Part shown: positions 27,749 to 36,879 of the stretch, piece by piece | Numbering within the stretch: position 1 is the stretch's first letter | Layout of the letters: each line of letters opens with the position of its first letter | Source of the DNA: a virus | Length of the DNA: 54,973 nt | Reading direction: 5' to 3' (one strand) | Virus record (IMG/VR): IMGVR_UViG_3300025141_012176 | Coordinates: 1-54,973 of that record | Notes under the pieces: generated by a model | Seen by the model: only the letters and a program-made list of their open reading frames with translations | Database searches by the model: none | What the model was told of the DNA's origin: nothing | Made by a program: the position numbers and the translations under genes

Positions 27749-27762
27749 TTCTATAAATAGAA
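27749..27762. repeat. Perfect 14-bp inverted repeat upstream of gp25
   Basis: TTCTAT-AA-ATAGAA, with 6-bp arms and a 2-bp centre, located 21 bp upstream of the gp25 start codon. The minus strand reads TTCTATTTATAGAA and therefore contains the CTATTTAT motif also seen ahead of three other genes. It could be a protein-binding site rather than an RNA hairpin, as the loop is too small. Confidence 0.5.
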
Positions 27763-27770
27763 GCAATATC

Positions 27771-27778
27771 CATTTATA
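27771..27778 (-). promoter_or_regulatory. Late-promoter-like element (TATAAATG) for gp25-gp6
   Basis: The minus strand reads GCTATAAATGGATATTGC, one mismatch from the T4 late octamer TATAAATA, immediately after the stop codon of the 2143-aa gene and 42 bp upstream of gp25. Weaker than the element at 3940. Confidence 0.4.
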
Positions 27779-27781
27779 GCC

Positions 27782-30700
27782 CTAACAATCGTTTCCGTCT
27801 TTGTCGTATGGATTGCCCCGGCTTCTGCTCTTGTGGAACCAGCTTACATCCAAGTCAGGAAGCAAGCCGAAAAAGTCTCGCATATTTTCTAAGAAGTTGG
27901 TTTGGCTATCGTGCGAGTCCTCATCGGTAAAGGAAAACTCTCTTGATTTCCACATGGCTTTGAACAATCTACGGCATTGCTCCTTAGACTTGCTAAATGT
28001 CTTTGACTGATCCCATTTGTCAAACTTCGCCGAGAATGGGAGATTTCCAACATCTTTTCGAGCTATCGGTGGGTCGGCGCCATCAGAATCGGCATATGGG
28101 TTCCACCCATCACTTTCTCCGATAGAAGGCACAAACCCTCTAGCTGTATATATCGCCAATAATCCCTGAAGCTTCTCAAGTGGGAAAACATATTCAAGCA
28201 ACAGTTCAAGTCTTGGCTCTTTTGCAAGAAGCTCTGCCATACAGTCGACATCGTAAGAGTCAACGGCAGCATTGAAGCCATAGTCATCAATCGCCATATC
28301 AAGAGCGTCAATCTCTGTTGAAACCAAGGGGATGAGTAATAGATCTGGCCCCGAGGTGACTTCGGGGTTGGGGTTGGCGTCATCGGATAGCACATATTTT
28401 TGACCATATTGAGGATCCATAGGCTCCTGAGTATCGATGGTGCTCGCTGCCGGCGAATAAGTCCTGTCCCTAATAGTATTAATGTTGCTAAAGTTTAAGT
28501 TTGGATCGGCGGCTTTCACAGTCGCTGAAAGACTTTCGGGCAGTGCGTATGACAACCTAAGTCCATATCGAACCCCCACAGAGCCTTCAAGATTGTTGCT
28601 GGCGTCAAGAGACAAGTTTCCGAAGTACTCAGATAATGGAACTGAGGTGTCTATGTTTGAATTGGTGATCAGCGAATCAATAAATTCTTGCCAATCTTCA
28701 AGAGAAGTTACTCCTCTCGTTAGTTCCGATCTGTCAAGTATTTCTTGCGGTATTATGCCCACTGGTATCGGAAACTGGCTGGCTTCGGCGAGATCCTCTA
28801 TTACAACATATTTCTCCAAGAAAAAGAAGCCGGCTTCCACATCTTTCGGATCTATTGTTTCCAATTGCGATAGTGGGCTAGCCAGGAACGCTCCATCGTC
28901 GACCTCTATGATTACACCAACATCCATTATTGTCGGAGTGGCTCCGGATCGGAGATCTTCCGGTAAATCAATTTCCAAACTGCTTCCCAAGCACATGCCA
29001 CTAGTTCCCAGAAAATATTTCTTAAGATTGTCAATCGAAGGATTAATCCCGATGGGAGACAATGTTTCTCTGGCAGAGTCTGCCATGAATTCCAATTGCT
29101 CTTGCACGAGAGCAGAGAATATTGTTTTGGCATCAGCCTCTGTTTGCTGAACTCCCTGAAGAACTTTAAGTTGTCTGTATTCTTTGAGGCTCGTGAAAAT
29201 ATTAATCTTGTCTCCCAGTATCTCCTCGTCGGCTTCTTGTGCCGATCCTAGATCGCTCTCTGAAGGGAAGTTTACTTCAAAATTAATTTGAAAATCGTTT
29301 AGAGAGTCGAGCGCTTGCTGGGTGCCCCCTGTAACTTCTATTTCTCCAGCGTCAACTCTCCTTCCATAAACTTGAACTGCCTGCTCCAGCAAGGCATACC
29401 AATATTTTTGATCCCTAAAGAGCCCAAGTCTTATAGTATTATTCTTTATGTCTTCTGAAATCTTTGTCGTGATGTAGTCTGCGAAGATGGCGCCGGCTGT
29501 TGGCACAGTAAATTTACCGAACACAGGCATAGCTTTCATAAATTCTTCAGAAACATATATTCTTATCAAAGCAGCCAGCACTCCTTCAATGTTGGCAGCG
29601 GCTGTCCTGTCGAGGATTCTGGCATAAGGAAGCTCTTTAATGCATTCTTGATCTTGTGATAGTCTGGGATCGTCGGGCATGTTGTTAAAAACTTCATCAA
29701 CCCTCTCGGTGATATCGGCAAAAGTGATTAGCTTTTGAGGCTGCGGATCACAGCCGCATATTTCTGGCACTAGTGCCTGTAGTATGCCTGTCCAGCCGGT
29801 TGCCACCGGTGGCGATACATAATATGGGGCGCGCATGTAATTACCTCCATATAGCTGTGGATCTAGGAAAGTAACTCTTGGGTGCGGAATCGCTGTGATT
29901 GTGCCATCTTCATCAACCTCAGCACTAATACCTAACGGTCCGATGTCTTTCTTGGCTTTCACTGCTTCAAGATATTGTGCGCCAGAGAGTCCGGACAAAC
30001 TGGAGCCATAGTATTTGTCGCCTACTGTGTTTCCTACCGCGGCATCTGGCTCTAGATAGGCAAGATCAACATCGGTGATCGAAGAGTCCGACCATCCATG
30101 GCTCCAAAGAATTTCTCCATCGGCTATACTTTCAGCGAAATACGCGAGGAATCGTGTGATGATATTGTCCCAGAACTCTTGTGAGCCTCCAAATTCGGCG
30201 CCGATGGACTCAACAGCAGCGTCGACGCACTCGGATTGACGCAAGGATTCCATGAGGATCTGCCCAAAGCATTCAATTTGCGGGGAGAATTTTGCGGCAG
30301 ACAAATCGTATTTCGATTTCTCGCTGGTAGCTGCTGATGACAATGTGCTTTTAGAAGTAAATGACATCACTGCCTCAGATTCTTCCACCGTTTTGTCAAA
30401 AAGTGTTGACTGGTATTTATCAACTATTCTAAGTTGAGATACATCATCCGTGTTGGGAACTGCGGCGTCACCGTCATAAGTATATGTAAAATATTCAAAA
30501 TTAATATCAAATCCGTATTTATATGTTTCGCCGTCGCCGTTGCCATCTTGATTGTTGTCTCTGAATTCTAATACCAGATCTGGCTCCTTCGAAGGTATTG
30601 TCCCCATTGCTATCAACTGATCTTCGGTTAATCCCAGTAGAGCCTCAAGGTAGGCAAAGTCATCAACATAGTTTATGTTGGTGGCAAATTCAGCGTCCCT

Positions 30701-33700
30701 TAGATTAACCAACTCGTTTCTCAAGTGGCTGGCTACTCCGGTAGGCCACATACCTAGGGATTCCATTCCGAAGACATCTTTTTGGACTGTCTGTATGGCA
30801 CCCAGTAGTCCGTCATGTTCTTGATCTTCTGTGTGCACATACAGCGGAGAGAAAAAAGATCCAACGCGTCGATTGTGCCTCGTATATGGCATGGCAAGAG
30901 TATCGGAAAGGAGCATGTTAGCAAACCCCGTCCTGCCGAGGAGATCTGAAACGAATGCAGCTTCTATTCCACCGAACAGGGTATTGGTGGCAGATGACAT
31001 AACTTGGCTTAATTCTTCAGGCTCTCTTGGCAAAAGAGCGGTGCCGGCTTCTTGAGGATCAGGACAATCGGGGCAGTCTGGATCTCTGGCGCCTGATGGC
31101 ATGAGCGGCGGAAGAGCATCTTGCAAGAACTGTCCTGGACCTTTTTGCAGTATATTCGATACAGTATTGAAATCATCTTTGATCCTGTCTCTAAGTTTAT
31201 TCCACTGCTCTTCTATCTGCTCCTCAGTTACTGTATCGCCCGATATGTCAGCATTATGTCTCAGGAGCGCTGCTCTTGCGTTCCTCCAGTTCTCTAAATC
31301 TTCAGCAGAGGAACAGATGGTTGGACTAGATGGTTTCGTTCCGAGACGAGGACGAACTCTTTCCCTCAAGTCTCGTTTAAAATTCTTTGGAAGAAGAGCG
31401 CCGACATTTCGGAATACTGCCTTAATCTGTGCCTTGTTTGCGAAACTGGATTTATATGCTGGATTCTCAATCTCTATAATCTCCTGAACCAAGCTCAAAG
31501 AATCTGGAGTTGGGTTGCCTAAGATTAAGTCTGCCATTTCCTCCTCAGTTAGAACGGCAGATATATCAGTCACTAAAGAGTTTAAGCCATCTGCGCTAGA
31601 TAGTTCGCCGGCGGTGTCTGAGTCTGTGACGCCGAGTGCGGACATCAAGCCATTCAATGTATCTGTTACTTCTTCATCTGTCGCATCTGGCCCACAAAAG
31701 GCTTCTTTCACCATGTCGGAGAGGCTTATCTGTTCTCCAGACAGCAGAGCGGCCGCCATATCTGTTGCTGCCGTTAAAAGCTTGCATAACAGGCCATATA
31801 ATAGCTCAAGTATCTTTATTATGAGAGCCTTCAAGGCAGCTAAAAGTATTTGTTCAATTGTATACTTGGCAATTATAATAACATATTTAAAATAATCTTT
31901 TAAATTAGGCAACCAACCTAAAGGATTATTCATGTGGGGAAGAGTTACCGCGAGAGTCATTTCGCAAAAGTCTAGCTCTATTGACTTAATGAAGTCCATT
32001 ATGCTTGGATCAAACAATGGAGGGGAGGGGCAACCAATTAATGAAATAATGTTTGCTATAACTTGAGCGCCGGGAATATTATTAAGCGCATCTAAAACAT
32101 TATCGAAGCCTTTCTCTGCATAATAGCTCAAAAGAGTCGTAGCATAAACTTCCAGAATAATCTCCGCCGATTCTGACGCTGCTCCTGCAACGCCAATACA
32201 CGGAGCAATTCCAAAATTACTAGAGCCAGAGGAGCCTGAACTCGTGCCGAAACCATTGTCCTCTGACTGTTCGCTGCTAGAAGTTGCCGGTACTGTTTTG
32301 AGTGCGTCCCTTATTCTATCTATAATTTCATTTACTTCTTCAGAGCTTGGTATTGTAACATCATCGGTATATGAGTTGCCTGTCATATCATCTGCCGACA
32401 ATGCAGAATCTAGTTGCGTAGTGCTGCTTCCTTCCGGCAGCGCGCTGAGGGCTGCCTGAATGCCGCCAAAAGAGTCTAGCGCGGATTGCATATCGGTGGT
32501 ATCCAAATAGTCCACATCCATTGTACTGAGGGCATTAAGTATCGCTTCAACAATAATGGGATCCTCTTCTAGCACTATCGTTTCAAGCTGAGACATTAAT
32601 GATTTTGTTTGCTCAACCGTGTCCCATGGTGCTATAATTGCTTCTCCTAGCTGTACAGCGATATCGGCCGAGATAGCCTCCCTATCCTCTGATGGCAGTA
32701 ATAACCAAAGCTTCTCAAAAGCGCTTGTATCCATAGCATTTATGGCGGCAGAACAAGCTAGCTCCATAATTTCTTCAAAATCCAGTCCGATGCTAAGACA
32801 CTCTAGAGCGGTGCTCATTAAGTTAAACAACCCACAAAGTTTTAGATTATCAAATATTTCTGTAAAGAATTCTTTGATATCTGTTACTTCTTTCATTATA
32901 TCCGGAAGTTTGCCAAAGAAATCTGCATTGTCAAAAAATTCATTAAATATTGCCTCATCCTGCAATTGCTCCAGAAGCGATTCGTCGCTGAGGCTGGCTA
33001 AAATCTCCGCTCTCTCTTCTGGAGTCATGCAAAGGCTTTTATCAAAAAGGAAAGCAAGGGCATCTGGAAGGCTTATAAGGTTCTCAAACAATTCGCTGAA
33101 TACATCTCCCAGATTTAGATTATCGAGGGCACAACTCAACGCACTTTCTTCCATCTCATCGTCATCAGTGCTAATACCAGAGTCAATCAACACTGTGGGG
33201 TAAGTGTATTCTTCTACGAATTCGAGCCATGGCTTTGGGCCGCCGCGAGCGGCGAGATCGTCTGCCATCAAATTGATGTTGGAAATATACCCCATTGTCG
33301 ACGGATTGTTAAACGGAAATGTCTGTTTAAGAGTGGATATCTTGCCGCCATCTAAAACAATTGGATCACAATATTTGTTCTTTATGATAGTAACAGCCTT
33401 AAGCTCCATCTCTTCAGTGAAATCAAGGGTAACGGTTTCTGCCTGATCTAATCCCGGCTTGAAGATGCCTTCCTTTGGCACAAAGCCCTGTTCCTTGACG
33501 AAATCCAAGAACACGGCCCTAAACTCTTTAAAATAATAATGCTCATCTTGCAAATTCAGCGGCTTATTGTCCTCAAACAGTATCTTGCCGCCGTCTGTTC
33601 TGCTCCACATGCCTTGATATCTTGAGTAGAGAGCAAGTCCATGCCCAACCTTTCTATGAGTGTTCTTGAAGCCTGGAAGATCTATGTCAACTGTTTTCTC

Positions 33701-34213
33701 TCCACTTACAACATCGGATGTTTCAGCATCGGGAACAGCTAAATCGTTCAAAACATTTTCTGGAAGAGTAACCAAAACCCTCATTTTTATGCCCGGGCGC
33801 TCTGAAAGGTGGTAATCTTCGGCTACGGCGTACTGAGAAACTGTTTCGACTGTTGCGATGTCGTCTGATTTTCCATTATTTATCAAGAAAGATGTGACTG
33901 CGGGCTTGATGTACTGTTGCATACGAGCCTCAAGCTCATCGGCTCCGGTAGAAGTATAAAAAACTGGGTTTTCGTCATCGTCCCATGCAACCCTAGATGT
34001 GATCCAGTGTTGGCAAGTCCTTTCATTCATGAATGATTCGTTTATTCTTCTCTTTGTCCAGTCAGGGACAATAGCCTCTGGATTAGGCTCACACTCTCCT
34101 GGACACGGAGGGCAATCTACAGCAGACTCCGGAGGCGGCTCTGCCAACGGATTACATTCAGTCTCTAGTTCCGAAAACGGATTTTGATGTTCTAAGTATT
34201 TCGAGGTGCTCAT
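27782..34213 (-). CDS. 2143-aa virion structural protein of the baseplate region
   Basis: A very large acidic protein. Near the N-terminus is a Cys/Pro cluster (VDCPPCPGECEPNPEA) followed by a basic segment (DWTKRRINESFMNERTCQHW). Residues about 400-1000 are strongly helical and Leu/Glu-rich (EERAEILASLSDESLLEQLQ). Residues near 770-840 include a long hydrophobic helix region (YFKYVIIIAKYTIEQILLAA, then LKALIIKILELLYGLLCKLL), unusual for a soluble virion protein. The remainder mixes helices and strands. It precedes gp25, in the neighbourhood where other myoviruses encode baseplate hub and tape-measure proteins; the helical, partly membrane-seeking centre would suit a tape measure or a DNA-ejection protein, but this is inference. 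The start is supported by AAGGAT upstream. Confidence 0.55.
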   Translation of the reverse strand: MSTSKYLEHQNPFSELETECNPLAEPPPESAVDCPPCPGECEPNPEAIVPDWTKRRINESFMNERTCQHWITSRVAWDDDENPVFYTSTGADELEARMQQYIKPAVTSFLINNGKSDDIATVETVSQYAVAEDYHLSERPGIKMRVLVTLPENVLNDLAVPDAETSDVVSGEKTVDIDLPGFKNTHRKVGHGLALYSRYQGMWSRTDGGKILFEDNKPLNLQDEHYYFKEFRAVFLDFVKEQGFVPKEGIFKPGLDQAETVTLDFTEEMELKAVTIIKNKYCDPIVLDGGKISTLKQTFPFNNPSTMGYISNINLMADDLAARGGPKPWLEFVEEYTYPTVLIDSGISTDDDEMEESALSCALDNLNLGDVFSELFENLISLPDALAFLFDKSLCMTPEERAEILASLSDESLLEQLQDEAIFNEFFDNADFFGKLPDIMKEVTDIKEFFTEIFDNLKLCGLFNLMSTALECLSIGLDFEEIMELACSAAINAMDTSAFEKLWLLLPSEDREAISADIAVQLGEAIIAPWDTVEQTKSLMSQLETIVLEEDPIIVEAILNALSTMDVDYLDTTDMQSALDSFGGIQAALSALPEGSSTTQLDSALSADDMTGNSYTDDVTIPSSEEVNEIIDRIRDALKTVPATSSSEQSEDNGFGTSSGSSGSSNFGIAPCIGVAGAASESAEIILEVYATTLLSYYAEKGFDNVLDALNNIPGAQVIANIISLIGCPSPPLFDPSIMDFIKSIELDFCEMTLAVTLPHMNNPLGWLPNLKDYFKYVIIIAKYTIEQILLAALKALIIKILELLYGLLCKLLTAATDMAAALLSGEQISLSDMVKEAFCGPDATDEEVTDTLNGLMSALGVTDSDTAGELSSADGLNSLVTDISAVLTEEEMADLILGNPTPDSLSLVQEIIEIENPAYKSSFANKAQIKAVFRNVGALLPKNFKRDLRERVRPRLGTKPSSPTICSSAEDLENWRNARAALLRHNADISGDTVTEEQIEEQWNKLRDRIKDDFNTVSNILQKGPGQFLQDALPPLMPSGARDPDCPDCPDPQEAGTALLPREPEELSQVMSSATNTLFGGIEAAFVSDLLGRTGFANMLLSDTLAMPYTRHNRRVGSFFSPLYVHTEDQEHDGLLGAIQTVQKDVFGMESLGMWPTGVASHLRNELVNLRDAEFATNINYVDDFAYLEALLGLTEDQLIAMGTIPSKEPDLVLEFRDNNQDGNGDGETYKYGFDINFEYFTYTYDGDAAVPNTDDVSQLRIVDKYQSTLFDKTVEESEAVMSFTSKSTLSSAATSEKSKYDLSAAKFSPQIECFGQILMESLRQSECVDAAVESIGAEFGGSQEFWDNIITRFLAYFAESIADGEILWSHGWSDSSITDVDLAYLEPDAAVGNTVGDKYYGSSLSGLSGAQYLEAVKAKKDIGPLGISAEVDEDGTITAIPHPRVTFLDPQLYGGNYMRAPYYVSPPVATGWTGILQALVPEICGCDPQPQKLITFADITERVDEVFNNMPDDPRLSQDQECIKELPYARILDRTAAANIEGVLAALIRIYVSEEFMKAMPVFGKFTVPTAGAIFADYITTKISEDIKNNTIRLGLFRDQKYWYALLEQAVQVYGRRVDAGEIEVTGGTQQALDSLNDFQINFEVNFPSESDLGSAQEADEEILGDKINIFTSLKEYRQLKVLQGVQQTEADAKTIFSALVQEQLEFMADSARETLSPIGINPSIDNLKKYFLGTSGMCLGSSLEIDLPEDLRSGATPTIMDVGVIIEVDDGAFLASPLSQLETIDPKDVEAGFFFLEKYVVIEDLAEASQFPIPVGIIPQEILDRSELTRGVTSLEDWQEFIDSLITNSNIDTSVPLSEYFGNLSLDASNNLEGSVGVRYGLRLSYALPESLSATVKAADPNLNFSNINTIRDRTYSPAASTIDTQEPMDPQYGQKYVLSDDANPNPEVTSGPDLLLIPLVSTEIDALDMAIDDYGFNAAVDSYDVDCMAELLAKEPRLELLLEYVFPLEKLQGLLAIYTARGFVPSIGESDGWNPYADSDGADPPIARKDVGNLPFSAKFDKWDQSKTFSKSKEQCRRLFKAMWKSREFSFTDEDSHDSQTNFLENMRDFFGLLPDLDVSWFHKSRSRGNPYDKDGNDC

Positions 34214-34225
34214 GAGTTTATATCC

Positions 34226-35236
34226 TTATGTAGTCCTTACATTTCGACTGCATATATATTGCAAGCCATATGGCTCCAGAAAGTTAACTTCGTAGAACAT
34301 AGTGTTTACTTTTTGCGCCCAAAGAGGGCCATGAACATCTGTAAGCATGTTTGTAATGTTAACTGTGCCGGCTCCAACAAGCTCTGGAGATGGAAATGTC
34401 TGGATGGCTCCAATGCCGGCGCCTTGGTGCGTATGCAACATCAGTGCCGCGTTGAACGCTTGTTGGTATATTGCAAAGTTAACAACAGAGGCTTGTAGTT
34501 GATTTATCAAATCAACCAACTCTTTCATCCCTTCTACCATGTTGTCGCCCATTATTAATGGCTGTAAGGTGTTTATTTCGAAGACTCCCTTTGTGGGGGA
34601 AAAGTGCAGATGGGGGCTTGTGTTGTTTCCAGCAATGAACTCAATTCCTGGAGCAGGCATGCCAGAGGTGTATCCAAGGGCATTTTTCTCTCCACCTGGA
34701 CCGGCGGAGACGCCCCTCCCCTTTCCAGTGACTATTTTTACTCCCTCTCTTCCTATAACCCTAACATCATCAGCTTTAATTCCTATGCCGGAAGTTCCTT
34801 CTTTTCTTCCTATCTTTCCCGCTTCTAAACCAAAGTTTCTATCAATATTTGTCTTTTGGCTGATATGTATTCTGGCGGCGTCACCAAAGAAATTGGGGGC
34901 GGAGATGGTGGCTGACGGGCCGTCTTCTTGAGATGAGCCCCTTCCAACAACAACATCAATAGAGCCGGCTTGAGTGGCGCCTCTTGCTCCGAAACCGCTT
35001 GCGCGGCTAGCAGGGCGATCTCTGCCCATAACAATCCAAGTGTTATTATTGCCTCTGATTACATGCTCGTTTGTGGTGCCATCATAAACAGGCTGCGGCT
35101 CTGTGACGCTTTCCTGATTGAGCCCTAATACTTTCGCTGCGCTGGCAGGCGTGTATGTGGAAAGAAAATCCTGTACCTCTTGGTCTATTTCCTTGAACAG
35201 GTTTGAGATTTCCCAATTTTTTGTTCTGCGTGCCAT
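34226..35236 (-). CDS. Baseplate-hub/spike-region structural protein, unknown family
   Basis: A 336-aa protein, Gly-rich in its middle (SRASGFGARGATQAGSIDVV, then GIGIKADDVRVIGREGVKIV, TGKGRGVSAGPGGEKN). The pattern of short strands with repeated V-x-I-x-G-x-x-V-x-I resembles beta-helix or OB/spike-like segments of phage baseplate puncturing proteins. A His-containing NFAIYQQAFNAALMLHTHQG helix follows. It lies between the L,D-transpeptidase-like gene and the 2143-aa gene, roughly where T4 gp5 (hub lysozyme/spike) would stand. No lysozyme catalytic motif is visible, and the neighbouring gene may supply the cell-wall activity. Function by context only. Confidence 0.5.
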   Translation of the reverse strand: MARRTKNWEISNLFKEIDQEVQDFLSTYTPASAAKVLGLNQESVTEPQPVYDGTTNEHVIRGNNNTWIVMGRDRPASRASGFGARGATQAGSIDVVVGRGSSQEDGPSATISAPNFFGDAARIHISQKTNIDRNFGLEAGKIGRKEGTSGIGIKADDVRVIGREGVKIVTGKGRGVSAGPGGEKNALGYTSGMPAPGIEFIAGNNTSPHLHFSPTKGVFEINTLQPLIMGDNMVEGMKELVDLINQLQASVVNFAIYQQAFNAALMLHTHQGAGIGAIQTFPSPELVGAGTVNITNMLTDVHGPLWAQKVNTMFYEVNFLEPYGLQYICSRNVRTT

Positions 35237-35245
35237 TAAAAAGTC

Positions 35246-36568
35246 CTAAGGGTTCCAGCCGGCCGGGAGTTCTGCGCTCGATACCAATGTATATCCTAGT
35301 GTCGAGTCGTACCCGCCGCCCCAGATCTCTTCGTGCTTCCTAGCTAGCGTCATGAATTCCATAAAATGGCCTACATTTGCAAAAACCTGACAGCCTCCGG
35401 AGTACTTGTTGACGAGTGTTGAAGTACCTGTTCCGCTTGATCGGTGTAAGTTTAGTCCAACATTCTTCTGCTGTTGATTAATCTCCGCATATTGAGTGTC
35501 CCAATTGGCATCTCGAAAAGTTACCCCAGGATAGGGAGAGTTGGTACCCACCGCTTCATAGCTTATGTGTTTCCGAACTCTATATCCTGGCTGTCGAACA
35601 GCAGTTTTGTGCGTTGGCATAAACGCGACCCCGGCGTCGTTGAGCGGCTTCAGGGTACCATTTTTTTGCGGGTTGCCAAGCAGCCATGTCATACCAGGAC
35701 GAGTTGTGCATGGCCATATTTTGAACTGGGTTTCTCCGTTTACTTTATATGTGACTGTAAAGAAGTCATCAAACAGATTTGTTAAGTTTGGAGGCGGTCC
35801 TGCCTCGGAATTCTGCACACCAACGATATTCAATTGATAATCTTCTTCAAACCATAGATGGCCATTATCTTTCATGAATGTCTCTATCACTCCTGCGTCG
35901 ATTGAATTTTCGAGATGTGAATAATCTGGCAACTTCGAAGATGGCACATATGGTTCAAATGGGGGGATTCCGGCAGGGTTGCCATTGGATCCAACTGGTA
36001 CGCCGCCTTCTCCAATGAGCGCGGCCAAGTCTACGGCACAGCCTGGCGCTGAACCGTTATTGCCCGAAGGCGTCGTCGCCTTCGAACACAAACCTAGAAT
36101 AGTTTTAGATTCCCTGTCCACCCAAACAATATCGCCAATAGCTATCGTTTCATCCGAACCGGCGCCTTCGTTCTCTTTGCTCGTCACATAAAGAGGGTGC
36201 ATATAAATCCGCTTAAGCGCGATGTCCGGAGAATCAACAATATCACATGGATCTGGGTATATCGCGTCAGGGCTAGGTATGTTTTCATCCGGAGGGAGAC
36301 AGCGGCATCTGCAAGCTTTTCTTGGTTTGGCGCCGAATAGTGAGCCAATGATGCCTCCAGCACCGTTTGCCTCTGAGGTTGGCGGCCAAATTGTGGGCTC
36401 CTCCAATACCAGCGCGGCATAACGCGGTATACTAGCGTATACCCCAAAGCTTTCCATAGATTGCTGGGCTGCCCACAGCGCACCTTCTGCCTGAAGCTCT
36501 ATCATGGCTTCGTGATCACCTAAGATTCCGGGATCAAATCTATACTGAAAGGTGCTGCTATTTGCCAT
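35246..36568 (-). CDS. Virion-associated protein with L,D-transpeptidase-like C-terminal domain
   Basis: A 440-aa protein. The last ~80 residues contain GLNLHRSSGTGTSTLVNKYS followed by GGCQVF, i.e. H375-x14-S-G-G-C393. L,D-transpeptidases (YkuD) have H-x14-17-(S/T)-H-G-C, so spacing and the catalytic Cys are kept but the second His is Gly. I recall related IHR...SAGCQVF endings in phage cell-wall enzymes. The N-terminal part has a Cys cluster (KACRCRCLPPDENIPSPD) that may bind metal, then Gly/Pro-rich linker and strands. Role: probably attack on, or binding to, peptidoglycan during infection, as part of the tail tip; it is the first gene of the virion block after the small-gene cluster. A lytic enzyme used at release is the alternative. 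Confidence 0.55.
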   Translation of the reverse strand: MANSSTFQYRFDPGILGDHEAMIELQAEGALWAAQQSMESFGVYASIPRYAALVLEEPTIWPPTSEANGAGGIIGSLFGAKPRKACRCRCLPPDENIPSPDAIYPDPCDIVDSPDIALKRIYMHPLYVTSKENEGAGSDETIAIGDIVWVDRESKTILGLCSKATTPSGNNGSAPGCAVDLAALIGEGGVPVGSNGNPAGIPPFEPYVPSSKLPDYSHLENSIDAGVIETFMKDNGHLWFEEDYQLNIVGVQNSEAGPPPNLTNLFDDFFTVTYKVNGETQFKIWPCTTRPGMTWLLGNPQKNGTLKPLNDAGVAFMPTHKTAVRQPGYRVRKHISYEAVGTNSPYPGVTFRDANWDTQYAEINQQQKNVGLNLHRSSGTGTSTLVNKYSGGCQVFANVGHFMEFMTLARKHEEIWGGGYDSTLGYTLVSSAELPAGWNP

Positions 36569-36570
36569 CC

Positions 36571-36879
36571 TTAGTCGTTCTCCTGTTCGCGAGTACTCGG
36601 CGATGAACCTAGCATCTCATATATATCTTTCTTGTCAGTCTCTGACAAGCCGGTATTTCCTGCTTGCTGCTTATACAATAACTGCGCTGCTTTAACCAAT
36701 TGCTCGTTTGAGCGTTGCTGAGTTTCCACATATTTGGCAGCTATTAGCCCATGATCGCGGTGGGGTTCTGGGGCTTTGCTCATATAGTTAATCAAATCAT
36801 TCAGAAGTTCGTTGGTGACAGTTCTGTCTGCGCGAACATTATCGATTGCTTCTTGTACAATATCCTCTACTTTGCTCAT
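36571..36879 (-). CDS. Small conserved phage protein, unknown function
   Basis: A 102-aa helical protein. The ATG at 36879 overlaps the sigma-factor stop codon as ATGA, and gives MSKVEDIVQEAIDNVRADRT; an ATG further upstream (36897) lies inside the sigma gene. The middle reads LLNDLINYMSKAPEPHRDHG and YVETQQRSNEQLVKAAQLLY. I have an impression of similar small proteins beside gp55 in marine T4-like phages. DNA-packaging (small terminase-like) or a transcription co-factor are possibilities; I cannot decide. It ends 2 bp before the transpeptidase-like gene. Confidence 0.5.
   Translation of the reverse strand: MSKVEDIVQEAIDNVRADRTVTNELLNDLINYMSKAPEPHRDHGLIAAKYVETQQRSNEQLVKAAQLLYKQQAGNTGLSETDKKDIYEMLGSSPSTREQEND

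Noticed and set aside
27752-27759. TATAAATA on the plus strand near 27752 as a T4 late promoter
   Set aside because: It would point away from every gene nearby; it is the complement of the CTATTTAT motif and part of the inverted repeat.
27749-27762. Hairpin after the 2143-aa gene as a terminator
   Set aside because: The loop would be two bases and no U-run follows on the minus strand; a protein-binding palindrome is more likely.
28482-29150. Plus-strand frame of 222 codons opposite the 2143-aa gene
   Set aside because: Antisense to a well-supported gene, Ser/Ile-rich reverse translation pattern, no ribosome site and no gene context on the plus strand.
32619-33203. Plus-strand frame of 194 codons opposite the 2143-aa gene
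   Set aside because: Another antisense shadow; Ser/Leu/Asn-rich composition mirrors acidic Glu/Leu-rich codons on the true strand.
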